Positions 45,233-56,193 of a DNA stretch of 64,000 nucleotides are shown here, one piece after another. Positions within the stretch are counted from its first letter, which is position 1. Each line of letters begins with the position of its first letter. The translations under genes were made by a program, and so were the position numbers. The DNA is from Hemileia vastatrix (Eukaryota > Basidiomycota > Pucciniomycetes > Pucciniales > Zaghouaniaceae), in contig JASXTE010000014.1 of the NCBI GenBank assembly GCA_030280995.1, forward strand, positions 22,062,150 through 22,126,149, given 5' to 3'. The notes below the pieces were generated by a model that saw only the letters and a list, made by a program, of their open reading frames with translations, was not told where the DNA came from and did not search any database.

Positions 45233-47814
45233 TGAATAAGACATTTCATCAAGTGATAATTCAAAGTTGGTTAATGGTTTATATTGATGACATCATATTT
45301 TTTTCTAAAGCTTTTGATGAACATTTACAACACTTGAATCAAGTCTTCCAGAAAATGGATGAAACTAACATGACTTTATCCTTAAAAAAGTGTAAATTTG
45401 GGTTTCAATCCTTTAAAATCCTGGGTCATGTTGTGTGTGGCTTACAGATCTGTGTAGACCAAGGAAAAGTTGCTGCTATCCAAAATGTGTCAGCACCAAC
45501 TTCTGTAAAAGAAATAAAGAGTTTTTTGGGAATGTGTGGCTACTATAGACAATACATAAAAAATTATCAAGTCATAGCCTTACCACTTACCAAACTAACA
45601 AGAAAAGATGTTGCTTATATATGGAATGAGGACAGTCAAAGAGCTTTTGATACATTAAAAAGATGTTTAATGTCAGCTCCAATCCTTGCCCTTCCAGATT
45701 TTAATAAGCCTTTTGTTCTTTATGCAGATGCAAGTTTTATTGGACTTGGAGCTGCTCTTCATCAAAAACAAATTATTAATGAAAAAGTTTCAGAAGTAGT
45801 AATCTGTTATATTTCAAGAACCTTAAGAAAAAGTGAATTGAAATATGGTGCCACTCATTTAGAGTGGTTAGCAGTTGTATGGGCTTTAGAAAAGCTTCAT
45901 TATTATTTAGATGATCAAAAGTTTGAATTAGTTACTGATTGCAGTGCTGTGAAATCCCTCTTAAACTTGAAAACACCAAATAGAAATATGTTCATATGGC
46001 AACTAGCTGTTCAAGAATACAGAGGTAAAATGACTATTATTCACAGGGCTGGAAATTTTCATTCAAATGTTGATATGTTGTCCAGATTACCTCTTCCAAA
46101 TGATGTATCAAATCAAGCCTATGTACCTGAAGATGATACAGTACATATACATGGTATATACATTTTTGATATGGAAGAGGAACTGTTACAATTAATTCTG
46201 GATTCATATGATCAAGATTCTGATTTGAATAAATTGGTTACTATATTGAATGATCCAAAGAATGCTTCTATCCAAGCATTGATAAAAACCCTTCCTCCAA
46301 AGTACCAAAATACTTTGAGTAAGAGAAAGTTTTCTATTGAAGATGGTTATATTTACTACAGGAGAAAACTGACCAATGTCATTTTTATCCCTCTTTCCAT
46401 GAAAGAAACCATCTTAAAACTATGTCATGATGATATATTAGCAGGACATTTTGATCTTGAAAAAACCATTATCAGAATAAAAAACACCACTTGGTGGGCT
46501 AATATGTCTGAAGACACTAAATTGTATGTTGAATCTTGTGATTCATGTCAAAAATCTAAAATATTGACAGGTAAAAGAGCAGGATTGTTACAACATATTG
46601 AAGCACCTGATGCTCCTTGGCAAATCATTAACATGGATTTTGTCACTGGTCTTCCTGTAGCAGGTAATGACAGTTATAACTCTTGTTGGGTAATAGTGGA
46701 TAGATTCACCAAAATGTGCAAATTCATTCCCACCCACAAAGATGTATCCACAAAGGAATTAGCTTTCTTATGGTGGACTTACATGTTTAATATTGTTGGA
46801 TGTCCAAAAGCCATTATCTCTGATAGAGATCCAAAATTTACATCTGATTTTTGGACCTCTTTGATGGATATTTGTGGCTGTGAGTTAAAATTGTCTACAG
46901 CTCACCATCCTCAGACTGATGGTATAGCTGAAAGAATGATTCAAACTCTGGAAGATATGACTAGAAGGTATTGTGCCTTTGGTTTAGAATATAAAGAAAA
47001 TGACAGATTTACTCATGATTGGGTCACTCTATTGCCTGGTCTTAAATTTGCATATAATAGCACTGTTCATTCTGTCACTGAGAAAAAGCCTTTTGAGATT
47101 TGGTTAGGTTATGTCCCAAATACTCCTGCTCAAATTCTCAATAATAAATTAACTAAGTTGGAACTACACCCTGGTGTAAAATCTTTCATGCAAATGCAGC
47201 AGCTATGCAGAAAACATGCTCAGAGCTGTATTGATAAAGCATTTGAATATGAAAAGAAAAGATGGGATAAATCCCATAAAGAATACACATTTAACAAGGG
47301 GGACGAAGTGTTGATATCTACTCTCCATTTCAATTTACAAGGTAACAACAAATTAAAAGATCCTTTTGTAGGACCATTTGTTGTTAAAAGAATGGTTGGT
47401 GATAATGCAGTGGAAGTTGTATTGTATTCTCCATATGATAGGAAACATCCTGTTTTTCCCATTTCTTTGCTTAAGCCTTATACTTCTAACTGTGACTTAT
47501 TTCCCAAAAGAAGGGGAAGACCTAAGAAAAACCCTCAGGAAGTCACAGAAACTGCAGAAATTGATAAAATTATCAATGATAGAATTATCACTTCTGAAAA
47601 AGGTACTGAATATTTATTGATATATAAGAACAAATCATCTGAACATGATGCATGGATACCTGGCAAGGAGATTTCAAATCTTCCTACTCTGTTGAAAAAG
47701 TACAAAAAGAAAAAATCTTATCATTTTTTTTTATTGTTTTTTTTTAGAGTGAGGGAGTGTCAGCCAGGCTATACCAGGAGCCCAGTAAATGATATGTTAA
47801 CTTATTGGACCTGA
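45145..47814 (+). pseudogene. Element C RT-RNase H-integrase frame
   Basis: A long frame of up to 889 codons. RT has the active site VYIDDIIFFSK. RNase H has FVLYADASFIGLGAALHQKQ and VTDCSAVKSLLNL. Integrase has CHDDILAGHFDLEK, SCDSCQKSK, NMDFVTGLPVAG, AIISDRDPKFTSDFW and HHPQTDGIAERMIQTLED, so all catalytic residues are present. The natural stop (TAG in D, after KKKKS) is TAT here, and the frame runs about 30 codons through the polypurine tract into the LTR. The first RT residues are lost to the frameshift upstream. Confidence 0.88.
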
Positions 47815-48998
47815 AAGAGGGCTTAAATAATTGCATTTGATTTATATAAATTAATATTTTATTGCATAATAAAATTATATAAGTATCTTATTAAATATAA
47901 GTGTTATATTAATTTTATTTTTATTTTAATTAATTATACATTTAAATTAAGCATAATATATTTTATATTCTACAAATAATAGCACATTTTTATGTATTTA
48001 ATAATTATAAATTTATAATTACTAACATATATTATAATTATATATGTAAAATTGACTTATAATGTAATTACATTAATGATTTAAATTTATATATTAAATA
48101 AAACTTCATATATTATTAAACAATCAAATTGGGCGCTTCTTTTGACCCTTAATTGTGTCAGGAAAAAATTAAATAAATTATAATACTTATTTTATAAAAT
48201 AGTATTATAAATTCTCAATTTGAATTAATTAATTGTTTCATTTAAATTATTTATTTAATTACATAATGAAAACAATTAAATAATATTAATTTACACTGAA
48301 TTAAATTGATTACATACCTTGTTACGTCAAAACATGTTATTTGTTTCACTTAGAAATGCTGAAAACATATTGTAATACTTGTTTTGAATTGTTTTTTCCA
48401 TAGTTCTTATGTCACAGGGTTGTTTAGTTACTCATTATTTTATATAAACTGATTTGGGAATTTGGGATGGGAAATTTATTTTCTTAATTGGGATTCTTAT
48501 TATTTTCGTATATTTTTCTCTCAATTACTATGTTACAAATATCTTCTTTAATCTTCTTATTTTACTTCATTACTATTTTTTATATAGTCAATTGTAGCAC
48601 TTTAGAGGACCCATTGCCTATAAAAAGGCCTTGGATAATCCCCTGTAGCATCATCACTAACTATACACTCAACAACTTGAACATATTTTTATATTACGTT
48701 TATATCATTTTTTATTAGTATCAAAATTCTAATTTAAATTCTATATAACTATTCAAAGGTTGCCTTAAGTCTGATAGTACTCATAGTGTTTGCCACACAG
48801 AACCCTTACCTTAAATAATATTAACATTTAATATTACCTCATTTTTTTTGTGTCATCCCTCAAGAAATTTGTCGTTGCTCCACTCCAATAAATTAAATAA
48901 TTTTTTATATCTTATTTCTTTTATTTCCCAAAACCTTCTTCCTTGTCCTCCTCTCTTTCTTCCCTTTTTTCTTCCCTCTTCTAGACGACTGACCAACA
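47758..48998 (+). repeat. 3' LTR of element C (E-like subtype)
   Basis: 1241 bp, beginning TGTCAGCCAGGCTATACCAG and ending GACTGACCAACA, directly after the tract AGAGTGAGGGAG. It matches solo LTR E better than the 5' LTR of C: both have the form GCGCTTCTTTTGACCC, CAGGAAAA/CAGGAAGA and TTTTATAAAATAGTATTATAA. Confidence 0.85.
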
Positions 48999-49159
48999 TG
49001 ACTTATAATTGCTGATGCCATCCTTAAGTCTCTCCTCACTCTATGCTACTTAATTTTGGTGGCAAACACTTAAGTTTTTTTTCTATCTACACACCCCAAC
49101 TGCACATTTGGCGGTGAATTCCCATTTCCCACTCATCACCTACACCTTCCACTGGCCTC

Positions 49160-49725
49160 ATTTTTTATCATTTTTTATCATTTTTTTACCCATCTTTTTA
49201 GTGTATTTATGTTACTTTATTCACCACCTCCTCCACCACCTCCTCCTTGCCACAACCTTCACCTCCTTCTTTTCGCCACCACCTTCATCTCCTCCTCTTC
49301 ACCACCACTACCACCACCTCCTCGCCACCACCATCTCCTCCTCGCCACCACCTTCACCACCTCCTCTTTGCCACCACCACCACCACCACCTCCTCCTCCT
49401 TGTCACCACCACCACCTCCACCTCCTCGCCACCACCACCACCACCCCCTCGCCACCACCACCTCCACCTCCTTGCCACCACCTTCACCTCCTCCTCTTTC
49501 CCACCACTACCACCACCTCCTTGCCACCACCACCACCACCACCACCTCCTCCTCCTTTTCACCACCACCACCTCCTCCTCCTCGCCACCACCACCACCAC
49601 CACCTCCACCCCCTTTCCACTACCACCTCCACCTCCTCCTCCACCCCCTTGCCACCACCACCACCACCTTCACCTCCTCCTCTTTGCCACCACCACCACC
49701 TCCAACTCCTGGCCACCACCAATAA
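49160..49725. repeat. CAC/CTC trinucleotide array, first copy
   Basis: The leader ATCATTTTTTTACCCATC, TTTTTAGTGTATTTATG and ACTTTATTCACCACCTCC is followed by ~500 bp of CCACCACCACCTCCTCC-type sequence with TTGCCACC and TCGCCACC interruptions. The same leader and array recur at 51118-51340. The long Pro/His frames here are repeat products. Confidence 0.9.
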
Positions 49726-49965
49726 TTTTAGCAGCCTCCCGTGCACAAAAAAAACTCCCATTGACATTGATTTTTAGGAGCTTATTCAGCCTTTCTTTTG
49801 GATATTCAATTGCTGGAATACTCTCACAAATACCAGCAGATGTTGCCAAAACATCTACCCTTCCAAAATTGGCTTTCACATTGTTAAACGTAGATATCAC
49901 ACTAAGCGATGCCAAAAATACTCCAATAAAGAAGGCTGCAAAAAGTGCTGGAGACACTCCAGTCT
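49725..49965 (-). pseudogene. Short-chain dehydrogenase fragment, N-terminal half
   Basis: The minus strand gives VKANFGRVDVLATSAGIC, ESIPAIEYPKERLNKLLKIN and VNGSFFCAREAAKIIGGG, matching the middle of classical short-chain dehydrogenases (the NAG-type motif appears as TSAG; the INVNGSFF block is clear). The NAD-binding TGxxxGxG start is not seen and the catalytic YxxxK is missing. After IIGGG the frame runs straight into the trinucleotide array, which may have grown from a GGT run in the gene. Confidence 0.7.
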
Positions 49966-50029
49966 TAGAAATGGGTCCCCTCTGGTCCTGTATCTGTGAA
50001 CTCCGTCTTTTCAATCCTCATTTGGGCGT

Positions 50030-50800
50030 TTTTTGAATTGAGAGATCCAGAAGTCGCCATATCTCTGTGGTCTTGAGGGTCTTCTAAACTCCAATCAAGA
50101 AATATCAAAGGCTGCTGGCTTACCATTCTCAGACAAAGTGATGGAAAAGCTTGGATTAGCACTCCAGTGGGTGCGGAGCAAAATTTATCTTTTTCTAACG
50201 TAAGTTTAATCTTGTTCATTTACAACGTTTGTTTGCTATGGGAAATTACTCATATTCAGAGGGATTTTCATTTTTGTTGAATCAGATTTCCATATCCTTT
50301 AATTACACACATGAACAAAACAATGGCGAAGTCATCCGGAGAGTCACCCTATCTTGGCTTCTGAGATTTTCTTCAGTTGATCAATGTTGTGAAGCTCAGG
50401 AAGCATTTAGCCAGGCTCTTTATGATGCCATCAATGGAATTGGAAGCTGGTCTAAGTTGAACAAAGTTGATAGATAATATCAATTAGATGCTGGCCGCCA
50501 AGCTGTTGATGCCATTGATGAAGATAATCTTAGTGACCATACGGAGGAAAATTTGGAAGAGGAAACAAGTAAGAGTCAGTATTTGTCAAATTGAAAGTGG
50601 TCTCAATATGTTTTTTATGTGCAGACTTTGAATAAGAAGAAGGGGTGATGGTGGAGGAAGAGGAGGAGGAGGAAACTGAGGACAAGGAAGAGGAAGAAGA
50701 TGATGACAAAGAGGATGACAAAGAGGATGATGACTCGATTGATTCAAATGATGACTGCCGGGTTGGAAATTCTCAAAAAAAAAATCCAATGGCACCTTCC
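50030..50800 (+). pseudogene. VID27-like gene fragment
   Basis: Plus-strand pieces read ELRDPEVAISLWS, WISTPVGAEQNLSFSN, then after a GTAAGT...AATCAG intron ISISFNYTHEQNNGEV, LSWLLRFSSVDQCCEAQEAF and SQALYDAINGIGSWSK, then an acidic run of Glu/Asp (50645-50750) and DDCRVGNSQ. Order and spacing are like the central region of fungal Vid27 (a conserved protein linked to vacuolar import): the PH-like part followed by a Glu/Asp stretch. Two in-frame TAA codons (near 50475 and 50630) and missing ends show it is dead. The family call is from memory of its pattern. Confidence 0.5.
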
Positions 50801-50839
50801 ACTGGACCCCAAAATTCACATTTATTACTGATATAAACA

Positions 50840-51055
50840 TCATGTTAAACAATAACCGCCGTCAACTTGAAGGTCAATACCTGTGGTAAACGTTGCGGCA
50901 TCTGAGGACAAGAAGATTATGGCGCCTTTCAAATCTTCAGGCTTGCCTACTTTCCCCATTGGGGTTAGATTTTCCCAAACTTCCATGAGCTCAAGTGACT
51001 TATCCAGAATATTTTTTGTGTGAGAAGTAGCCATATAACCAGGAGAAAGAGAGCT
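50840..51055 (-). pseudogene. Short-chain dehydrogenase fragment, C-terminal exon
   Basis: The minus strand gives LSPGYMATSHTKNILDK, TPMGKVGKPEDLKGAIIFLS and SDAATFTTGIDLQVDGGYCL and stops. This is the classic dehydrogenase ending (SPGY, GKPEDL, LSSDA, DGGY). A splice acceptor lies just upstream (GGAACAG). It lies on the 5' side of the N-terminal fragment on the same strand, so the two pieces are in the wrong order for one gene. Confidence 0.75.
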
Positions 51056-51117
51056 GTTCCAAAAAAATGTTCAAATTTCATTTCAATAAGTAAAAACAAA
51101 AGAGCCATGACCTCATT

Positions 51118-51340
51118 TTTTATCATTTTTTTACCCATCTTTTTAGTGTATTTATGATACTTTATTCACCACCTCCTCCACCACCTCCACCTCCACCTCC
51201 TTGCCACCACCACCACCTCTACCTCCTCAACCCCCTCCCCATCACCTCCACCATCACCTCCTCTTTGCTACCACCTCCTCCTCGCCACCACCTCCTCCTC
51301 TTTTCCACCACCTCCATCTCCTTGCCATCTCTGCTCTTGG
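51118..51340. repeat. CAC/CTC array with leader, second copy
   Basis: Repeats the leader of 49160-49210 almost exactly (TTTTTAGTGTATTTATG, ACTTTATTCACCACCTCC) and then a ~170 bp CCACCTCC array. The two copies are direct repeats ~1.95 kb apart. Confidence 0.85.
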
Positions 51341-51779
51341 ACCATCAAGACATGCCAATCCTGGTTTGGAAGTTTTGGTTCCACTTTTGGGTTTTGCTAT
51401 GGTTGCACCTGGTGTCTATCGTTCCAGACACCCCAAACACCACAATTTTTCTTTTCTAGATGGTCTTAATCTCACTTCTATAATGTGTGTGCATGCATGA
51501 AAATATTGTCTTCATTTCATCTAGTAAGTTTGTTATAGCCAATCATCATTCTGACTCTGAATTTTGTTCTTCTCTGGGGTACCTATTTAAAAAAACATTT
51601 TGAACTCAAAGATATCTCTGTACGGATGCATATTGACCTCATACACTCAACTGGGCCCAAAATCGAGGACTAAAAATATTTCACTATTGGTAAGTCAGCC
51701 TCAATATAGTGTGAGACATAGCAAACTTATTGTCTTATCACCATTACAGAATTGATAGTAACAAAGATCCAGCTTTTCC
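51341..51779. other. Unassigned DNA after the second array
   Basis: One open plus frame reads NPGLEVLVPLLGFAMVAPGV and YRSRHPKHHNFSF for about 60 codons. I do not recognise it. The rest is stop-filled. It may be another decayed gene piece. Confidence 0.3.
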
Positions 51780-52084
51780 CTAAAAAGTATGGGGATTAGA
51801 GTTGTCATCAAAAATTTTATATTTTTTCATAAATTTTTAATAAATATTTTTTATATATCAATTTCCTCAACTAAAGTAATGGGCCAAAGACCTTGTGTTG
51901 TATAACAGGTAATCATGATAACATTTATTTGTTTCATGGGGTTCCTCTAGCCTATACCTGTGGAAAGTCCCAAACTTTTGTTTCTGGATTTGATCTGCAT
52001 TTTGGCTTGAGGAATTGTCATTACTTTAAACTAGGGAAATTGATATATATTAGATATTTATTTAATAATTTATGTAATTATATT

Positions 52085-52520
52085 AAATTTTGATGACTTC
52101 CACCCCTTACTTAAATACAATGCATGGGGGGGTATTGCCAAATTTTCAAGTCTGAAATTCAAAATTGATGACTTGTAAAAATTTTGGTGATACCCACCCC
52201 TTGCTTCAATAAAATGTAGGGGGGGGGGGTATTGCCAAATTTTCAAATGTAACATGTAAAATTTTTGACTTGTAAATATTTTGGTGAAAATTTTTTGGTG
52301 ATACCCGTCCCTTACTTCAATAAAATGCAGGGGGGAGTATTACCAAAATTTCTTATAAAACTTGTGAAATTCTTGATTTGTAAGAATTTTGGGGATACCA
52401 GTAAAATGCAGGGGGTAGTAACGCCAAAGTTTCATATAAGACTTTCAAGACTCTTGACATGAAAGAATTTTGGTGATACCCACCCCTTACTTCAAAAAAA
52501 TGCAGGGGTGGGGGTTTGGC
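52085..52520 (-). repeat. Tandem ~75-90 bp repeats in SANT element copy 2
   Basis: Same units as 1905-2420 in reverse: GGTGATACCCACCCCTTACT, AATAAAATGCAGGGGG, and TTGCCAAATTTTCAA. About five copies. Confidence 0.75.
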
Positions 52521-52665
52521 AAATTTTCAAAGGAGACTTGAAAATTTTATTTAAAAAAAGAATATTTAACATTAAATTACGAAATTTCAAGAAATACAGA
52601 AAATAATTGTAAAATTTATGTACAAATAAATATGAACACATGAAGTGTGAAAGAAATAAAAGAAA

Positions 52666-54016
52666 CTAGTCAACAAAAAATTTCATTAAAAGTTCTATTT
52701 CTTCAACAGATTTGTTTGCTTTAATGCATTCAATCAAGAAATCTTTCTTTTTAGAACTTTCTTGGAGATCATGCTTATACTTCATCTGTTCCATTAAGTT
52801 TTGATGCTCGATTGTTTTTTCCTCTTTTTTGGATTTTTCAATACTAAGAGTTAACTCAAACTTCTTCTCCTCCAAATCTTGGACCCAATAATCCTTCCGT
52901 TAGGAGAGCTTGTACTTCCTCTCTTCCAAATCTTGTACTCTGTCATCCCTCCTTAAAGAGAGCTCATATTTCTTTATTTCAAAGCTTAGAGTCTCTTTAG
53001 CAATTTCTACTTGTTCTAGAGTGGTAATAAAAATTAATATAAAGTGGAAGAAAAGTAGAGTAAAGTAATAAGAGGTATGGTATCACTTACCAGCATCACG
53101 TTTCTCTAAAAATTGTTCCATAGATGAAAAAGGGGTTTGTGATGAAGTATCACTTTTTCATCTTCTCTTTGAGTGGAAATTTAGACTACTTGAAGCCCTA
53201 CGCTTCTTGTTCAAGGTCATATTTTCCTCCTCATCATTGTCACTACCTTAAGACTCAGTTGATTGAGGATCCTGGGTTTTTTTGTCAGCATTTTAAGAAA
53301 TAAGAAAAAGATAAGTAAATAAAAAATAGAAATGATAAGATAAAAGAAAAAAGAAACAGACCTGAGTTAGATTTGGTTGGGTTAAATCACCAATAGGATC
53401 TACAGAAAAGCTATCTAAATTTGTCTCATTCAAATGAGGGGAGGCTTGAGTGGAGGAAGAGGATGGGAAAAGATTTGCTTCAACATCAGGTTCGGAGATA
53501 GGATCTTCTCCATCCAACATGTTTGCAGGATTAACATTGGCTCGCTCTCCAAAAATTGCATCCATCTCTTTAAAGTAAGGACATAAAGATTCAAGTTTAT
53601 CATCTATGGATTTGATACCCTTAGTTATATCAATGTCGGTAACCCCAAAACCAGTGAAAGATGAAAGAGCCTTTGCCTTCTTGTATTTTGCTTGGTAATG
53701 CTTGAAGCATTCAGACATCTGTTTAGGTAAAAGATCAATCCTTCCCTTGGTCTTATTCCGTAATTCATTTGCCATTAAAAGAAAGCCATTAACTTTTGAT
53801 GCTGGTGGCCCGTCCTACTTTAGTTGAATACTCTGTACCAAAACAAGAATCATAGTTAGATTTGGTTTTCAGCCAGTTGATAAGAATGAGATGATCATCT
53901 TTTTTTAATTGAACGGTCTTAGATTTCTTGGCTGAGCAGGGGAAAGAGGGAGTAGTGAGATTTGAAGAACAACTCAGTGATGGCTGCCTTTGAGAAGATC
54001 TAGGACAATGAGGCAT
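52666..54016 (-). pseudogene. Myb/SANT-like protein gene of copy 2, one clear frameshift
   Basis: Better kept than copy 1. From 54016 it reads MPHCPRSSQRQPSLSCSS and KKDDHLILINWLKTKSNYDS. After VGR (near 53812) one extra G shifts the frame. The protein continues at 53775 as MANELRNKTKGRIDLLPKQM, TGFGVTDIDITKGIKSID and LCPYFKEMDAIFGERANVNP, ending in a Ser-rich linker with a probable intron at 53360. A last exon at 52666-52960 encodes the coiled coil (EEKKFELTLSIEKSKKEEK, KDFLIECIKANKSVEEIELL). The SANT-like fold suggests DNA binding, perhaps to the element ends; that is inference. Confidence 0.65.
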
Positions 54017-54327
54017 GTTAAAATATAAATGAGGATGAAAAGGAGCAGAAACAAGCAGATGAGATGGTGAGGGGTTCTGAGTGGATAGAATGGACAGGAT
54101 GGGACGAGAATGTGAGTGTGCAGCAAGGTAGAAGCCATGTCCAGAGAGTAGTCCAAGATGTGGTTATGAAAAATTGAGTAAAAAAATGTCGGATAAGAGG
54201 TGAACATTGACACGTAAAGTGTCTAATAACCCACTTATTAGCAAAAATAATTGCGGAAGATAATTGGGGTATGCAGATTATTTTCCACAATTAATTTAAT
54301 TGCGGATCGGTCAACATTGATACCCCC

Positions 54328-55523
54328 TATTATAATTATAAGTGTAAAATTAACTTATAATGTAATTAAATTTATATATTAAATAAAGCCATACATATCT
54401 TATTAAACAATAATATTGGGTGCTTTTTTGACCCTTAATTGTGTCAGTAAAATGATTAAATAAATTAAAACACTTATTTAATAAGATGGTATTCAAATTC
54501 TCACTTGAAATTAGAAATAGCATTAAATTAATAATTTGTTTCATATAAACTAGTTATTGAATTAATTACGTAGTTAAAACAATTAATTAATTTTGCTTTA
54601 TACTGGATTAAATTGATTACATGAATTTTTGTGTGAAAATAATTTTATTTGTTTTAATTAAACCCTTTACATCTCATTGTAATACCTGTTTTGGACTATT
54701 TTACTCACGGTTCTTATGTTTTAGACTTACTTATTTACTGATTATTTTAATTAATTGTTCCAGGAACTTATGTTGGGAAAATTGGTTACTTACTCACAGG
54801 TTTAGTTTATTGTTTCATGTTTTTCTCTCAATATCTATGTTTTAGTTATATTCTTTTATATTCTTGTTTTACCTTATTACTATTTTGTAATTATTCATTT
54901 GTGGCGCTTCAGAGGATCCCTTGCCTATAAAAGGCTTTGGATATTCCTCTGTAGCTGCACCACTTATTATACACTCAAAACTTAACCATATTTTATAATA
55001 TAATCCATTTATTAGGGGGTATCAAATTTAGAAGTTTGTAATTATTTAAAAGGTATTTCACAGAACAAAACGAAAGCCACAAGCATGAAATTAATTCTTA
55101 GTAAAAAGATGTTTTTGGTGGCACAAGATGGCATACCTTAAAAAATAATCATGGTTGATTTGGTGGAAAAAAGAGGTATTTTGAAATAGAAGATTTCTAA
55201 CTTTGATACCCCCTATTATTATGTTTATTAGTACTACTTTTCTAATCAAAATTTTATATTAATTTCTAAGGTTGCTCTAAGTCTGTTAATAATACTAATT
55301 GTGAACTGCGCATTGATACATAACTTACAAAAATTTAAATATTATATATTGAACCTCCTGTTGTGTCACTCCTAAAGCTTTTGTTGTTGCATTTTCTTTA
55401 TTTCTCACTTTAACTTTCTCACACCTTTTAAATCTAAAAAATATTTTTATATAAATTCTTTACTTCATTTCATTTCTCTATTCCTTTCTCCTTTTCCTCC
55501 TCCTTCTAGACAACCCGCTTACA
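54328..55523 (+). repeat. 5' LTR of element D, truncated
   Basis: Matches the 5' LTR of C from its TATTATAATTATAAG point to CCCGCTTACA, followed by ACTGGGAGCC. The first ~270 bp of the LTR are absent. The TATA motif TTGCCTATAAAAGGC is near 54925. Confidence 0.88.
55015..55213. mobile_element. MITE-like insert in the 5' LTR of D
   Basis: 199 bp with ends GGGGGTATCAAATTTAGAA and TTCTAACTTTGATACCCCC, flanked by TATTA on both sides (55010-55014, 55214-55218). It is at the same LTR position as the insert in C and about 95% like it, so the two are copies of one insertion event. Confidence 0.88.
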
Positions 55524-56193
55524 ACTGGGAGCCTTTCCAAACAACAACAACAATACACTACCTTGTGACAAACAACATTGCGCATGGACCACCCAAGCCA
55601 AAAAGAATTTTTTTTTTTTTGCTGCGGCCGTGTTTTGAATTTGGGTTTGACCTTTTAGGTTTATACTATATTAAATAATATATACTTTTGAAGTGATTCC
55701 TTGATCACTATAATAAGTCAACCTTTGCACCTCTCACTTATATTATTAAATTTTTATTGCAATAACAGTGATTGTGGCTTAATTGCTGATTCACTGAGTG
55801 TAAGTGTTTAAATTTTTATCAATTTTTGTTTCCAAGTTGCCCATAATAGAGTTATACTCTTAGTCCTAGAAGATCATTAAATTAATTTTATTAAAATATT
55901 TTTTGATTTATTAGTTGACCATAATAGTACTCAGTGCTTAGTCCCAATATTGCCAATATATATATATATATATTTTGTATTAATTATTTTTGGTTGACTT
56001 ATTAAACCTTTGTTGGTTGGTCCCATTATCTTTATTGGCTTTTCTTAATAAACAATTGTAATTACATATATTTTGTATTACATTTTTTGTTAATTAATTG
56101 ATTTTTGAAAAAAAAATTAAATTTTTTTGTTAAAAAATCATTTGATTATATTTTATTTTGAAAATACAAATTTGATTCTTTGTTCACAATTTT

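Larger units (their letters stand above)
39490..48998 (+). mobile_element. Ty3/gypsy LTR retrotransposon 'C', degenerate
   Basis: Same family as A and D, in plus orientation, with LTRs at 39490-40969 and 47758-48998. The inside has gag, protease, RT, RNase H and integrase in order, with many breaks. The bases outside the two ends differ (TGTAA on the left, TGACT on the right), so there is no target duplication. The two LTRs are clearly different subtypes, and the left one carries a 0.2 kb insert that the right one lacks. Confidence 0.9.
51780..54327 (-). mobile_element. SANT-protein repeat element, copy 2
   Basis: Reverse-orientation copy of 1-2730. Its 5' end is sharp: ATTGATACCCCC at 54316-54327, directly followed by LTR sequence of element D starting TATTATAATTATAAGTG. 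On the minus strand it therefore begins GGGGGTATCAATGTTGACC, like the end of the small inserts at 40455 and 55015. The other end (near 51780, AAAAGTATGGGGAT) does not show a matching inverted end, and the missing left part of the LTR is not found beyond it, so that side is deleted or rearranged. Confidence 0.75.

Noticed and set aside
49108..50036. Pro/His-rich proteins on plus and Gly/Val/Trp-rich proteins on minus
   Set aside because: Products of the CAC/CTC array.
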